DNA of 13,915 bases. It comes from an uncultured Prevotellaceae bacterium. GTDB lineage: Bacteria > Bacteroidota > Bacteroidia > Bacteroidales > Bacteroidaceae. The stretch spans positions 1-13,915 of the forward strand of contig CAMWRK010000032.1 in NCBI GenBank assembly GCA_947176655.1, in the 5' to 3' direction. The notes below the pieces were generated by a model, which was given only the letters and a program-made list of their open reading frames with translations, ran no database searches and had not been told where the DNA came from. The translations under genes and the position numbers were made by a program. Shown here piece after piece: positions 6,010 through 13,558 of this stretch (position 1 is the first letter of the stretch; each line of letters starts with the position of its first letter).

Positions 6010-8952
6010 TTATTTTGTACATAAGAATTGGAATGATGCGTTTATAATTGCTCTTCTGATATCAGCGTTGTCTATCATTTCAAGAGGAAAGCCGAACGTC
6101 AGGCTTTTGTAGTCATCCCCTTGATATGCTACTGCACCTGATGTATGCTTTTCTACAGTATCCGGTATTTCTGTCGTAATTTCTGATCCGTCTGCAGATA
6201 TTACAGTTTCAGTGCGATATGTAGTGTGGCTTTCGTGTAGCACAAGTGTGGTAAACGCCTCCGTAGTGGGTTGTATTGCATTGATACGTGCCGTTGTATA
6301 CATGTTTGCGTTCGGAGCAGAGAAAAGCGTAAATTCTGTCCCCATACCGGTTATTTTCATGTTGTCAGTCGGTACATTGTCGCTGTGTATGTATTTCAGG
6401 GTGTTGTATGCAAAGTCTCTTTGATCGGCAGTTCTGAGGTCTTCCCCTACGTATGCTCCGCTGACCATGATATTTCCGCCGTGTGCGGTATATTTGGCAA
6501 TGGCGTTTTGCAGATAGTCCGGATACGTCTGATATACGCGGTGAGAGTAGCCGTCATAGCGTTGTGCCCCGAGGATGAGATCCACCATTTTGTATGGGGT
6601 TAGGTCAATATGTTTCAGTGCAGAAACCATGCAGGAGGAGATGCAAAGATCACGATGTGCGCTATAATCGTCGTCTGCCAGCAGTAAATCCAAGGCATGC
6701 ATAGCAGGGTAGTCGAAGGTGTTGCCGGCTATCGGCATACCGTTAAGGTCATATATGCTGGTGTTTTCTCTATAAGCTACTCCTGGATCCAGTTTCATAT
6801 CGAATCCTCTCATTGTGTCGCAATCTACAGCTTGCGCGGCGGCCAGTCGCTCAAAACCGTTTACTATCATTACAGGTGTGGTGTTGGAACTGTATGGTAT
6901 TCGTGCGCATACCTCCTCGCTGCGCATGCTGCTTCCGCCATCATTGAGAGCCGCTACACGGAACCTGTACAGTACGCCCGGGGTGGCGTTGATGTCTACT
7001 TTGTTTGTTTTTACGATAGTGCCGTTGTCCCATCCGCGATCATTTTGTTTAATATATACTATAAATGAGGTAGGGGTTGCGGTTTCTTCAATAGGGTCGT
7101 TCTGCGGTATCCACGAGAGGCGTATTCGCTTTTCCTGCATGTTAGCTATGGCGGATATATCCTGTACCGGTAGCGGCTGCACCGTAGGAACCTTTCTGCC
7201 GTGTACCGTTGCGTTATATTCGAGTATGGCCTTGTATATTGCTCTGGCAAATATGAACTTGCAATACGGATCGTGTGCAACGAGCATATCGGCATAGTTC
7301 TGGTGCGATAGCAATTCCAAGATCATGGACGGCACCTGCGGTTCTCTGCTTTCCGAGTAGTTGCGGTCGTAGAGCGAGCGTCTGTTCCAGCTGCCAAGAT
7401 GGAATGTCATGTCTTTATGTATGCGTGCAAGCATGCCGTCGGCAAAATCGCGGCTGCACAGACGTGACATGCCTGTAGCCAGTTGTCCGTTATAATATTG
7501 CGTGGTATATATTCCGAGAGTTCCTATTATGTCCATGTTGTTGCGCAGCCCTGCATCTGTATGTACTCCGAGTGACAGCTCTATGGGTACTCCGAGACCC
7601 GGCAAAGTGTCGTTGGGCATGAACACAGACCCGCGTGCGATATGGTTCAGTGCATAGCTACGCGAATTTATGTCATCGGTATAGTCATTGCCGCCTTCTT
7701 TTGGGCTGTATATCTGATAAGGCGCGCCTGCCCATTGCATATAATATCTTGCTCCTTCGAGATATCGCGGCAGGCCGCTGATTTTTTTATGTTCCTCCGA
7801 GGCTTCTCCACGTGCGATGTTTCCCATACCTCCGCCGAAACGCACGGCATCGGCTGTGACATGTCCGCGATGGTTGCTGTGGTTACTGAGACTTACGCTT
7901 CCGTCCAGGCTTTCGCCTTTTTTGAAATCGTATGTGCCGAGGTAAACCCATGTGCCGCCCCCCATGCGCTGGTTTACGCGTACCTGTGTATCTATTCCAC
8001 GGTGTCTGATGTTGTACGTGGCATCTGGAACACTGGTGGGCAGAGTCTTGTATGATACGTATACGGCATAGTCCCCATCTTCCGGAATATCCGGAGTCCA
8101 TGTTATGGTAGAACATTTTGTCGGTTCCGGATGGGCATCCGCAACTCGTGCCGTACCATCCTCAAACGGATTCTGATTGTCGTGGTAATATTCTCTCCAC
8201 TGTGCGAACCCAGTGCCGCAGTCCATCCATTCGTTGAACGAGTTGTCTTCCTTATACTGCCCATGGTGTTTTGGACGGTCATTATCCACAATGATCTCGT
8301 TTATCTGTGTGTCTCGTTCCCGTGGAGAGAATACTACAGCTCCGGCATTTTCCAGCATCGGCATCAGAAACGGTACCACGAAACTCTGGCTCAAAATATC
8401 TTCGCATGTACCGAACAGGCCTGGGCGCTGCCATCTCCATTGGTCGGTCTTAAAATCATAATATCTGCCATGACTGGCCCACAATGCGATATGTCTGTCC
8501 TGTAATCCGTTATTTATATTGTATGGGCGGCTTATCGGTGTAGTCCAGGCGTTCTCTTGATGGTCGGCTGTTCCCCAATATCGGTTGGCATCGTATGTCG
8601 GGAGAGTGTTTGCCGGAACGAGTCGTTCGATAGGATATCCATTGACACTTATTACGATATTCCATTTATTGTATGGTTGTGGAAGATATTGTCTGACATC
8701 CTTATATATGTTGCTTACCAGTTCATTGGTAAATGGTTGTCCGAGAAATACCTCGCTTACGACAATCTCCACCTCCTTCTTTTGTGTACGTATATGAAGC
8801 TTTTCCACCTTCGCCTTGTCCTTGCTGCTATATGCAGTGTTCTGGTAGGTGTCAAAGTAACTGCCCAACCTTCTTTTCACTGTTTTTGCAGGTTGGGCAG
8901 ACATGCCGGTCGTCAGTATGGCGACAAGTATGGATATAAACAGTCTGGGCAT
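6010..8952 (-). CDS. Secreted N-acetylmuramoyl-L-alanine amidase-like protein with golvesin-type insert and FN3 domain
   Basis: A 980-residue exported protein of the type often annotated in Bacteroides as xanthan lyase or golvesin C-terminal-like. A signal peptide spans about residues 1-19 (hydrophobic core LFISILVAILTTGMSA). Pieces of an Amidase_3 fold can be traced. ALWASHG holds His161, GTCED holds Glu184, VVFSPRERDT (206-215) matches the usual VvlTReeD strand, SLGVHTDAG holds His464, and PSMILELLSH (541-550) holds Glu546. Together these give the three expected zinc ligands plus the catalytic glutamate. Between about 222 and 425 the amidase is interrupted by a beta-rich golvesin/xanthan-lyase-like binding domain (about 245-375, ending HVTADAVRFGGG). 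An FN3 domain follows (about 590-685), then an alpha/beta C-terminal domain (about 692-980), possibly amidotransferase-like. Predicted role: periplasmic peptidoglycan cleavage. Its ATG overlaps the acyltransferase stop by one base (TAATG). Confidence 0.82.
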   Translation of the reverse strand: MPRLFISILVAILTTGMSAQPAKTVKRRLGSYFDTYQNTAYSSKDKAKVEKLHIRTQKKEVEIVVSEVFLGQPFTNELVSNIYKDVRQYLPQPYNKWNIVISVNGYPIERLVPANTLPTYDANRYWGTADHQENAWTTPISRPYNINNGLQDRHIALWASHGRYYDFKTDQWRWQRPGLFGTCEDILSQSFVVPFLMPMLENAGAVVFSPRERDTQINEIIVDNDRPKHHGQYKEDNSFNEWMDCGTGFAQWREYYHDNQNPFEDGTARVADAHPEPTKCSTITWTPDIPEDGDYAVYVSYKTLPTSVPDATYNIRHRGIDTQVRVNQRMGGGTWVYLGTYDFKKGESLDGSVSLSNHSNHRGHVTADAVRFGGGMGNIARGEASEEHKKISGLPRYLEGARYYMQWAGAPYQIYSPKEGGNDYTDDINSRSYALNHIARGSVFMPNDTLPGLGVPIELSLGVHTDAGLRNNMDIIGTLGIYTTQYYNGQLATGMSRLCSRDFADGMLARIHKDMTFHLGSWNRRSLYDRNYSESREPQVPSMILELLSHQNYADMLVAHDPYCKFIFARAIYKAILEYNATVHGRKVPTVQPLPVQDISAIANMQEKRIRLSWIPQNDPIEETATPTSFIVYIKQNDRGWDNGTIVKTNKVDINATPGVLYRFRVAALNDGGSSMRSEEVCARIPYSSNTTPVMIVNGFERLAAAQAVDCDTMRGFDMKLDPGVAYRENTSIYDLNGMPIAGNTFDYPAMHALDLLLADDDYSAHRDLCISSCMVSALKHIDLTPYKMVDLILGAQRYDGYSHRVYQTYPDYLQNAIAKYTAHGGNIMVSGAYVGEDLRTADQRDFAYNTLKYIHSDNVPTDNMKITGMGTEFTLFSAPNANMYTTARINAIQPTTEAFTTLVLHESHTTYRTETVISADGSEITTEIPDTVEKHTSGAVAYQGDDYKSLTFGFPLEMIDNADIRRAIINASFQFLCTK

Positions 8953-9491
8953 TAAATTCTGAATCTTTCTGGGTGTAGTCCCTCGAACTCATTGTAATAT
9001 TCTTTGATCTCAGCTATGTCTCTTTCTACATTTCCGGTTGGAATGAATGTGCGCGTGCATTGGATAAGTTTATGCCGGTAATCAAGACCATAGAGCAATA
9101 TTGGCAACTGGGCTTTGAGTGCGATATAATAGAACCCTTTTTTCCATTCGGCATTTGGCTTGCGCGTGCCTTCAGGAGTGATGCACAGCCGGAAATAATC
9201 CATGGTACGTGCCTGTTCGGCTATTATGTCAGTGGTGCCACGTGACTTGTCCCGGTATACCGGTATGCCTCCAAGTCTGCGCATTATTGTTCCTAACGGC
9301 CAGAAGAACCATTCCTTCTTCATCATAAAGTTGCATGCAAGCCCTTTTGCACGGCAATACATTATGCCTATGATGAAATCCCAATTACTGGTATGTGGTG
9401 CCAGAGCAATGATGTATTTCTGTGGCATGGGTTCGGAAACAATTTCCTTGAATCCAATCCACTCGAAAAGTATCTTATGACAGATGTTCAT
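8952..9491 (-). CDS. PlsC-like 1-acylglycerol-3-phosphate acyltransferase family protein
   Basis: A 179-residue acyltransferase of the glycerolipid/lysophospholipid (PlsC) superfamily, predicted to transfer an acyl group to a lipid acceptor at the inner membrane. The catalytic HX4D motif is HTSNWD (His33, Asp38). The substrate-binding motifs GGIPVYR (74-80) and PEGTR (106-110) follow in order. The protein is shorter than typical PlsC (about 240 residues) and lacks a clear N-terminal transmembrane helix, so the acceptor could differ from lysophosphatidic acid. Its stop codon overlaps the amidase start (TAATG), and it lies 29 bases after the first gene of the operon. Confidence 0.87.
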   Translation of the reverse strand: MNICHKILFEWIGFKEIVSEPMPQKYIIALAPHTSNWDFIIGIMYCRAKGLACNFMMKKEWFFWPLGTIMRRLGGIPVYRDKSRGTTDIIAEQARTMDYFRLCITPEGTRKPNAEWKKGFYYIALKAQLPILLYGLDYRHKLIQCTRTFIPTGNVERDIAEIKEYYNEFEGLHPERFRI

Positions 9492-9520
9492 CGATTTTCC
9501 GTCAGTCTTTTCTGTGTCTG

Positions 9521-9784
9521 TTAGGCCAAAGCCCGTATGTCATCGATGATGGCATCGGTACTGTTCAATATGTCTTCGTTAAGTTTCTTGAAGAACAATT
9601 TTCCTGCCCCTGGCTCTACATGAGATATGCGGCATATTATATCGGTCTGCATCATCAGAATGTTCTCCATCACATTCAATACGGCATCCTTATCTACTTT
9701 CTCGTATTGGTTAAGGGCTATACACTCGGCAAACAACTCGCTACACAGATTGTTGACGTATTTTTTTAGTACACGACGTTTCAT
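9521..9784 (-). CDS. Small protein of unknown function, first gene of the operon
   Basis: An 87-residue product that I cannot assign to a family. It begins with a basic stretch (MKRRVLKKY) and is then predicted mainly alpha-helical, with several Cys, Met and acidic residues. There is no signal peptide or membrane helix. It is supported as a gene by its position. It starts just inside a non-coding promoter region, reads in the same direction as the six genes that follow, and is 29 bases from the acyltransferase gene. ATG at 9782-9784 is the only sensible start. Confidence 0.7.
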   Translation of the reverse strand: MKRRVLKKYVNNLCSELFAECIALNQYEKVDKDAVLNVMENILMMQTDIICRISHVEPGAGKLFFKKLNEDILNSTDAIIDDIRALA

Positions 9785-9836
9785 AGTGAATTAAGTGGTG
9801 TTATGTTATACAATAGTTCATTATAGTTTTCAGATG

Positions 9837-9867
9837 CTAAGGTACAAATTTCGCCGGACATATACAA
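9837..9867 (-). promoter_or_regulatory. Candidate promoter for the seven-gene minus-strand operon
   Basis: On the minus strand TACCTTAG (9837-9844) differs at one position from the Bacteroidota -7 consensus TAnnTTTG. A TTG (9865-9867) lies 20 bases upstream at the -33 position. It is about 50 bases before the start codon at 9784. The spacing is right, but the -7 mismatch keeps confidence moderate. Confidence 0.45.
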
Positions 9868-9949
9868 GCGCGTTGACGCATTTTGTTGATTTTTCTGTCT
9901 TGTCGTTGTCTTTCGTGTGTTACTCATTCTGCTTTAGGATAATTCTCCG

Positions 9950-9957
9950 TATCTTTG
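9950..9957 (+). promoter_or_regulatory. -7 box of the pfp promoter
   Basis: TATCTTTG is a perfect TAnnTTTG box, 50 bases before the pfp ATG. No good TTTG -33 box is seen at the expected distance, only the weak TTCTG near 9927-9931. Transcription would start near 9964, giving an A-rich leader of about 40 bases with no Shine-Dalgarno sequence, as is normal in Bacteroidota. Confidence 0.6.
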
Positions 9958-10007
9958 TTATGCGAATAGTATAAACAACATTTATTAATCTTTACAAAAC
10001 AAGATTT

Positions 10008-11657
10008 ATGGAAAAAAGTGCATTGCAGATTGCAAGAGCGGCCTATCAGCCTAAGTTGCCGGCAGCCTTGAAAGGTGCGGTAAAGGCTCAGGAAGGTGCT
10101 GCTACACAAAGTGTTGGCAACCAGGAGGAAATCAAGGCTCTTTTCCCGAATACCTACGGCATGCCCGTGGTGGAGTTCGTTTCTGCTGATAGCGAGAACA
10201 ATGAGGCTATCAATGTCGGTATCATTCTCTCCGGCGGACAGGCTCCAGGCGGACACAACGTTATCAGCGGCTTGTATGATGGTGTTAAGTCATTGAATAG
10301 GAATAGCAAACTCTATGGCTTCCTGATGGGGCCTGGCGGTCTGGTGGATCACAAATACGTGGAATTCACCGATGAGCTTATAGACGAATACCGCAATACG
10401 GGCGGCTTCGACATCATCGGTTCAGGACGTACAAAGCTGGAGAAGGAGAGCCAGTTCGAGTCCGGTATCGCTATCTTGCGCGAACTGGGCATCAAGGCTC
10501 TGGTAATCATTGGCGGTGACGACTCAAATACCAATGCTTGTGTACTGGCAGAATATTATGCCGCCAAGAAGTATGGTGTTCAGGTAATCGGTTGCCCGAA
10601 GACTATCGACGGTGACCTTAAGAACGAGCAGATAGAGACATCTTTTGGTTTCGATACAGCTTGTAAGACATATTCCGAGCTGATTGGCAACATACAGCGC
10701 GACTGTAACAGTGCCCGTAAGTACTGGCATTTCATCAAGCTCATGGGGCGCAGTGCTTCTCACATTGCATTGGAGTGTGCCTTGGAGACTCAGCCCAATA
10801 TCTGTCTCATTTCAGAGGAGGTTGAGAAGAAAGAGATGTCTCTTGACGATGTTGTGACATATATCGCACGTATTGTTGCTGACCGCGCAGCTGACGGCAA
10901 CAATTTCGGTACCGTACTTATTCCGGAAGGACTGATAGAGTTTATTCCGGCCATAAAGAAGCTTATCCAGCAACTCAATGAAGTTCTTACTGATCCGGCC
11001 ACAGGCGAATCACGCGAATTTGGTTGTGCTGACGAACAGATAGCCTTTGTCAAGGGCAATATCGCTCCCGAGAATCTCGCCATTCTGGAGTCTCTGCCTG
11101 CCGATGTAGCCAGACAGCTCTGCTTGGATCGCGACCCTCATGGCAATGTGCAGGTATCTCTCATTGAGACTGAAAAATTGCTCAGCCGCATGGTTGCCGG
11201 CAAGTTGGCCGTATGGAAGCAGGAGGGCAAGTATAATGGCAAGTTCAGTGCACAGCATCATTTCTTCGGCTACGAAGGTCGTTGCGCAGCTCCTTCCAAC
11301 TATGATGCCGACTATTGTTACAGCCTTGGCTACAATGCCAGTCGTCTTATTGCCAACGGCAAGACCGGTTACATGAGCGTCATAAAGAACACGACAGCAC
11401 CAGCTGCCGAATGGATTGCCGGCGGTGTGCCCATCACCATGATGATGAACATCGAACGTCGTAACGGTGCCAACAAGCCCGTCATCCGCAAGGCTCTTGT
11501 AGAACTGGACGGTGCACCGTTCAAGTTCTTCGCCGCTCATCGTGAGGAATGGGCCAAGCAGACCGCTTATGTATATCCTGGCCCAATCCAGTATTGGGGT
11601 CCGACAGAGGTTTGTGACCAGTGCACTAAAACCCTTGCTTTGGAGCAGGCCAAGTAA
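10008..11657 (+). CDS. pfp: Pyrophosphate--fructose-6-phosphate 1-phosphotransferase (PPi-PFK)
   Basis: Cytosolic glycolytic enzyme that reversibly phosphorylates fructose 6-phosphate to fructose 1,6-bisphosphate with pyrophosphate. Its 549 residues match the long PFP type of Bacteroides and plants, not the roughly 320-residue ATP-PFK. Motifs are LSGGQAPGGHNVISGL (74-89), GGDDSNTNA (169-177), PKTIDGD (197-203) and MGRSASHIALECA (246-258). The second Asp of GGDD and the Lys of PKTIDGD are the residues known to favour PPi over ATP. Asp201 of TIDGD is the expected catalytic base. Codon use favours GGC, AAG and CGC/CGT more than in the neighbours, which fits high expression. The next gene starts six bases after its stop, so the two form an operon. 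Confidence 0.96.
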   Translation: MEKSALQIARAAYQPKLPAALKGAVKAQEGAATQSVGNQEEIKALFPNTYGMPVVEFVSADSENNEAINVGIILSGGQAPGGHNVISGLYDGVKSLNRNSKLYGFLMGPGGLVDHKYVEFTDELIDEYRNTGGFDIIGSGRTKLEKESQFESGIAILRELGIKALVIIGGDDSNTNACVLAEYYAAKKYGVQVIGCPKTIDGDLKNEQIETSFGFDTACKTYSELIGNIQRDCNSARKYWHFIKLMGRSASHIALECALETQPNICLISEEVEKKEMSLDDVVTYIARIVADRAADGNNFGTVLIPEGLIEFIPAIKKLIQQLNEVLTDPATGESREFGCADEQIAFVKGNIAPENLAILESLPADVARQLCLDRDPHGNVQVSLIETEKLLSRMVAGKLAVWKQEGKYNGKFSAQHHFFGYEGRCAAPSNYDADYCYSLGYNASRLIANGKTGYMSVIKNTTAPAAEWIAGGVPITMMMNIERRNGANKPVIRKALVELDGAPFKFFAAHREEWAKQTAYVYPGPIQYWGPTEVCDQCTKTLALEQAK

Positions 11658-11663
11658 TTGTAG

Positions 11664-12542
11664 ATGTCTCAGATAAAAAAGACAAATAAACCGATCCGCC
11701 GGTCTTCGTCCCGCAACAAACGGAAGAAGACCGGTGGATTTTTCCTTCTCAGGCTACTGCATAGTATTCCATTGTGGGGTTTTGTCCTTGGAGGTGTAGG
11801 TGTGGTAGCTCTGTATTGCTTTATACTATTTCATTTTTTCGTCGACCCGTATAGTTTCCAGTGGAAAGCCATTTATGGCGAAACTTCCTATCCAGCGGAA
11901 TATACTGTCCGCGGGATAGATGTCAGCCATTATCAGGGAAGTATCGACTGGTCAAGGCTTCGCAATGCCAATATGGGGTCTGACCCTGTTTCCTTTGTCA
12001 TAATCAAGGCAACAGAAGGCGGCACGCTGATGGACGATTATTTCAACGAGAATTTCTATCAGTCACGCCGCAACGGTTTGCTCAGAGGTGCTTATCACTT
12101 CCTTACTACAGATGTCAAGGCTAAGGAACAGGCTTGTTTCTTTCTTCGTCAGGCGCATCTGGAGGAGGGAGATTTACCTCCTGTATTGGATATCGAGGAT
12201 GAACGCAAGTGGCTTGCTTCAGGCAAGAGTAAGTCCGAGATTCAACGCATGGCATTGGTGTGGCTTAAAGAGGTTGAGGAGTATTATGGCGTAAAGCCTA
12301 TCATATACAGTAGTTACCGTTTCCGCAAGGATATACTCAATGACAAACGTTTTGACGCTTATCCGTTTTGGATGGCTCATTATTACGTGTCACAGCCGGC
12401 GAGGGACATTACTTGGACTTTCTGGCAGCACACCGACTGCGGTAAGTTGACCGGTATCAAGGGACCGGTGGATTGCAATGTTTTCTCTGGCAGCATGGCG
12501 GAATTGGAGGGAATGCTAATAAAGGAGATTCCGGCAAGGTAG
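11664..12542 (+). CDS. Membrane-anchored GH25 lysozyme-like muramidase
   Basis: A 292-residue glycoside hydrolase family 25 protein, predicted to cleave the beta-1,4 bond between N-acetylmuramic acid and N-acetylglucosamine in peptidoglycan. The N-terminus is strongly basic (residues 5-22). One transmembrane helix follows at about 36-60, so the catalytic domain (about 81-290) should face the periplasm. GH25 signatures are RGIDVSHYQG (83-92, Asp86), VIIKATEGG (112-120), RGAYHF (141-146), the catalytic pair in PPVLDIEDE (Asp176 and Glu178), KPIIYSS (211-217), PFWMAHY (234-240) and WTFWQHTD (251-258). All key acidic residues are present. No signal-peptidase site is obvious, so the helix is probably a permanent anchor. 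It lies six bases after pfp with no promoter of its own. Confidence 0.93.
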   Translation: MSQIKKTNKPIRRSSSRNKRKKTGGFFLLRLLHSIPLWGFVLGGVGVVALYCFILFHFFVDPYSFQWKAIYGETSYPAEYTVRGIDVSHYQGSIDWSRLRNANMGSDPVSFVIIKATEGGTLMDDYFNENFYQSRRNGLLRGAYHFLTTDVKAKEQACFFLRQAHLEEGDLPPVLDIEDERKWLASGKSKSEIQRMALVWLKEVEEYYGVKPIIYSSYRFRKDILNDKRFDAYPFWMAHYYVSQPARDITWTFWQHTDCGKLTGIKGPVDCNVFSGSMAELEGMLIKEIPAR

Positions 12543-12566
12543 GATATTGTAATATCCGGAATCTCC
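12524..12566. terminator. Inverted repeat between convergent genes, candidate bidirectional terminator
   Basis: Perfect 11-bp arms GGAGATTCCGG (12524-12534) and CCGGAATCTCC (12556-12566) flank a 21-base interior. The interior can partly form a second hairpin, GGATATT-GT-AATATCC (12542-12557), sharing two bases with the outer arm. The left arm lies inside the 3' end of the GH25 gene, whose stop is at 12540-12542. On the plus strand there is no U-run after the stem. On the minus strand the stem is followed by TTTATT, which is better for terminating the lipoprotein transcript. Confidence 0.6.
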
Positions 12567-12582
12567 TGTGTGTGCCATTTGC

Positions 12583-13227
12583 TCAGAATCGTTTGCCGAA
12601 TGAGACTATGCCGTCCTTGTCTTCTGTTTTACTCTCTGCTTTTGTGCTGTTCAAAGCATTATATCCACCTGATGACTGTGTCGGACTGGAATATGATGGA
12701 GACCAGCGCCAGCTGTTCCTAGGGTAGAAGAAATAGTAGTCCATGTAGATGGTCCAGTCATAGTAGTCTGCAATCTTCCTCAGATAAAACCTGTCTTTGC
12801 TGTTGCCGAACCGGCCTTGAAAGCAATCGTACGTGATGGTGTAGTCGTGTATACTGCAGTCCAGATTGTTGTCATGACGGTATTGCATGTATATCACGCC
12901 GTGCTGTATTTCCCAGTTGAAACTGTTGTATATGCGTGAATATGGTCCCTCTTCGTAGTAGTCTACCTGTTTCCCGTACCCGTATGTGGCACCGTCATAA
13001 TCGGGATAGAATACGATGTCCGTGTCGTATGAATCAAAGGTATACATACGTCCGTTGTAACGATAGTTGTAGTACATCCCGAAATCGCCAGTCCATTGCC
13101 CGGCAACTTTTACTGATTTATGGAAGTCCATATCCTCCTCTGCTTTCCATACTATGTCGCATGATGTGAACGTCAGCAATGCAACTAACATTGCCGTCAT
13201 TTGTGTGCCGAAATACCATGTCTTCAT
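12583..13227 (-). CDS. Tyrosine-rich lipoprotein of unknown function
   Basis: A 214-residue protein with a lipoprotein signal peptide. The N-terminus MKTWYFG is followed by a hydrophobic core and a lipobox-like TFTSC with Cys23 as the acylation site, so it should be anchored in the inner or outer membrane. By hand count 28 residues (about 13%) are tyrosine, with many Asp and Trp, mostly in strand-like segments (GQWTGDFGMYYNYRYNG, NWEIQHGVIYMQY). The final 40 or so residues are Ser/Thr-rich and probably disordered. I cannot assign a family with confidence; similar short hypothetical lipoproteins are common in Bacteroides. It is convergent with the GH25 gene, with 40 bases between stops, and has its own -7 box upstream. 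Confidence 0.8.
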   Translation of the reverse strand: MKTWYFGTQMTAMLVALLTFTSCDIVWKAEEDMDFHKSVKVAGQWTGDFGMYYNYRYNGRMYTFDSYDTDIVFYPDYDGATYGYGKQVDYYEEGPYSRIYNSFNWEIQHGVIYMQYRHDNNLDCSIHDYTITYDCFQGRFGNSKDRFYLRKIADYYDWTIYMDYYFFYPRNSWRWSPSYSSPTQSSGGYNALNSTKAESKTEDKDGIVSFGKRF

Positions 13228-13253
13228 GCTCGCTTCTGTTATTGGTTACGCTG

Positions 13254-13261
13254 CAAATATA
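13254..13261 (-). promoter_or_regulatory. -7 box upstream of the lipoprotein gene
   Basis: On the minus strand TATATTTG matches TAnnTTTG exactly, 26 bases before the start codon at 13227. No TTTG -33 element is found 19-21 bases further upstream, so this is a partial match. Confidence 0.45.
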
Positions 13262-13401
13262 CAGCGTTTTTTTGTCGCCGGTCATAGGAAATCTCAGAAT
13301 CATTACGAGAAAATGCCTATTCCTCTGCGAATAATTCCCCACTGTCCTCATTGTATTTGTCTTTCACAAGCAGCATTGATTCCATGCATTAGTCCCGATG
13401 C

Positions 13402-13480
13402 CGTGTCAGTCCTCCTATCGGTAGGACTACAATCCTCTTAATAGAAGGACTCCTGTCCTTCCGATAGGAGGACTGATGCG
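13402..13480. repeat. 79-base inverted-repeat element with predicted three-way-junction fold
   Basis: The outer arms are 13402-13421 and 13461-13480. Their inner 16 pairs (13406-13421 with 13461-13476) are perfect Watson-Crick pairs, followed by two G-U wobbles and two more G-C pairs. The 39-base interior holds two smaller hairpins: AGGA/TCCT (13423-13426 with 13433-13436) and a perfect AAGGAC-TCCT-GTCCTT (13445-13460) that abuts the outer right arm. The unit GGACT or its complement recurs through the arms and hairpins. The layout resembles REP/MITE-like intergenic repeats. No transposase is nearby. Confidence 0.7.
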
Positions 13481-13558
13481 ATGTCGTGATGAGTGAAATT
13501 TAGTGATATGATATTAAGCTTCTGCCACCATGATGTCTTTGTGGGTACATTAAACATT

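Larger units (their letters stand above)
9785..10007. other. Divergent intergenic promoter region
   Basis: A 223-base AT-rich gap between the minus-strand operon and plus-strand pfp. It contains one promoter-like element for each direction (listed separately). No ORF, tRNA or strong hairpin is visible. Confidence 0.8.

Noticed and set aside
5705..6022. Start of the small gene at 6022
   Set aside because: It overlaps the amidase by 13 bases and adds a poorly protein-like N-terminus. The ATG at 5983 gives a cleaner product.
8131..8505. 124-codon plus-strand frame with hydrophobic stretches
   Set aside because: Opposite the amidase gene, in the inserted domain and amidase strands; composition reflects the reverse complement of real coding sequence.
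11010..11540. 176-codon minus-strand frame
   Set aside because: Antisense to pfp, whose strong codon bias leaves long open frames on the opposite strand.
13402..13480. CRISPR array or tRNA gene
   Set aside because: There are no regular direct repeats with spacers. The fold has only one long stem with two hairpins and lacks tRNA D-, anticodon and T-loop signatures and a CCA-type acceptor.
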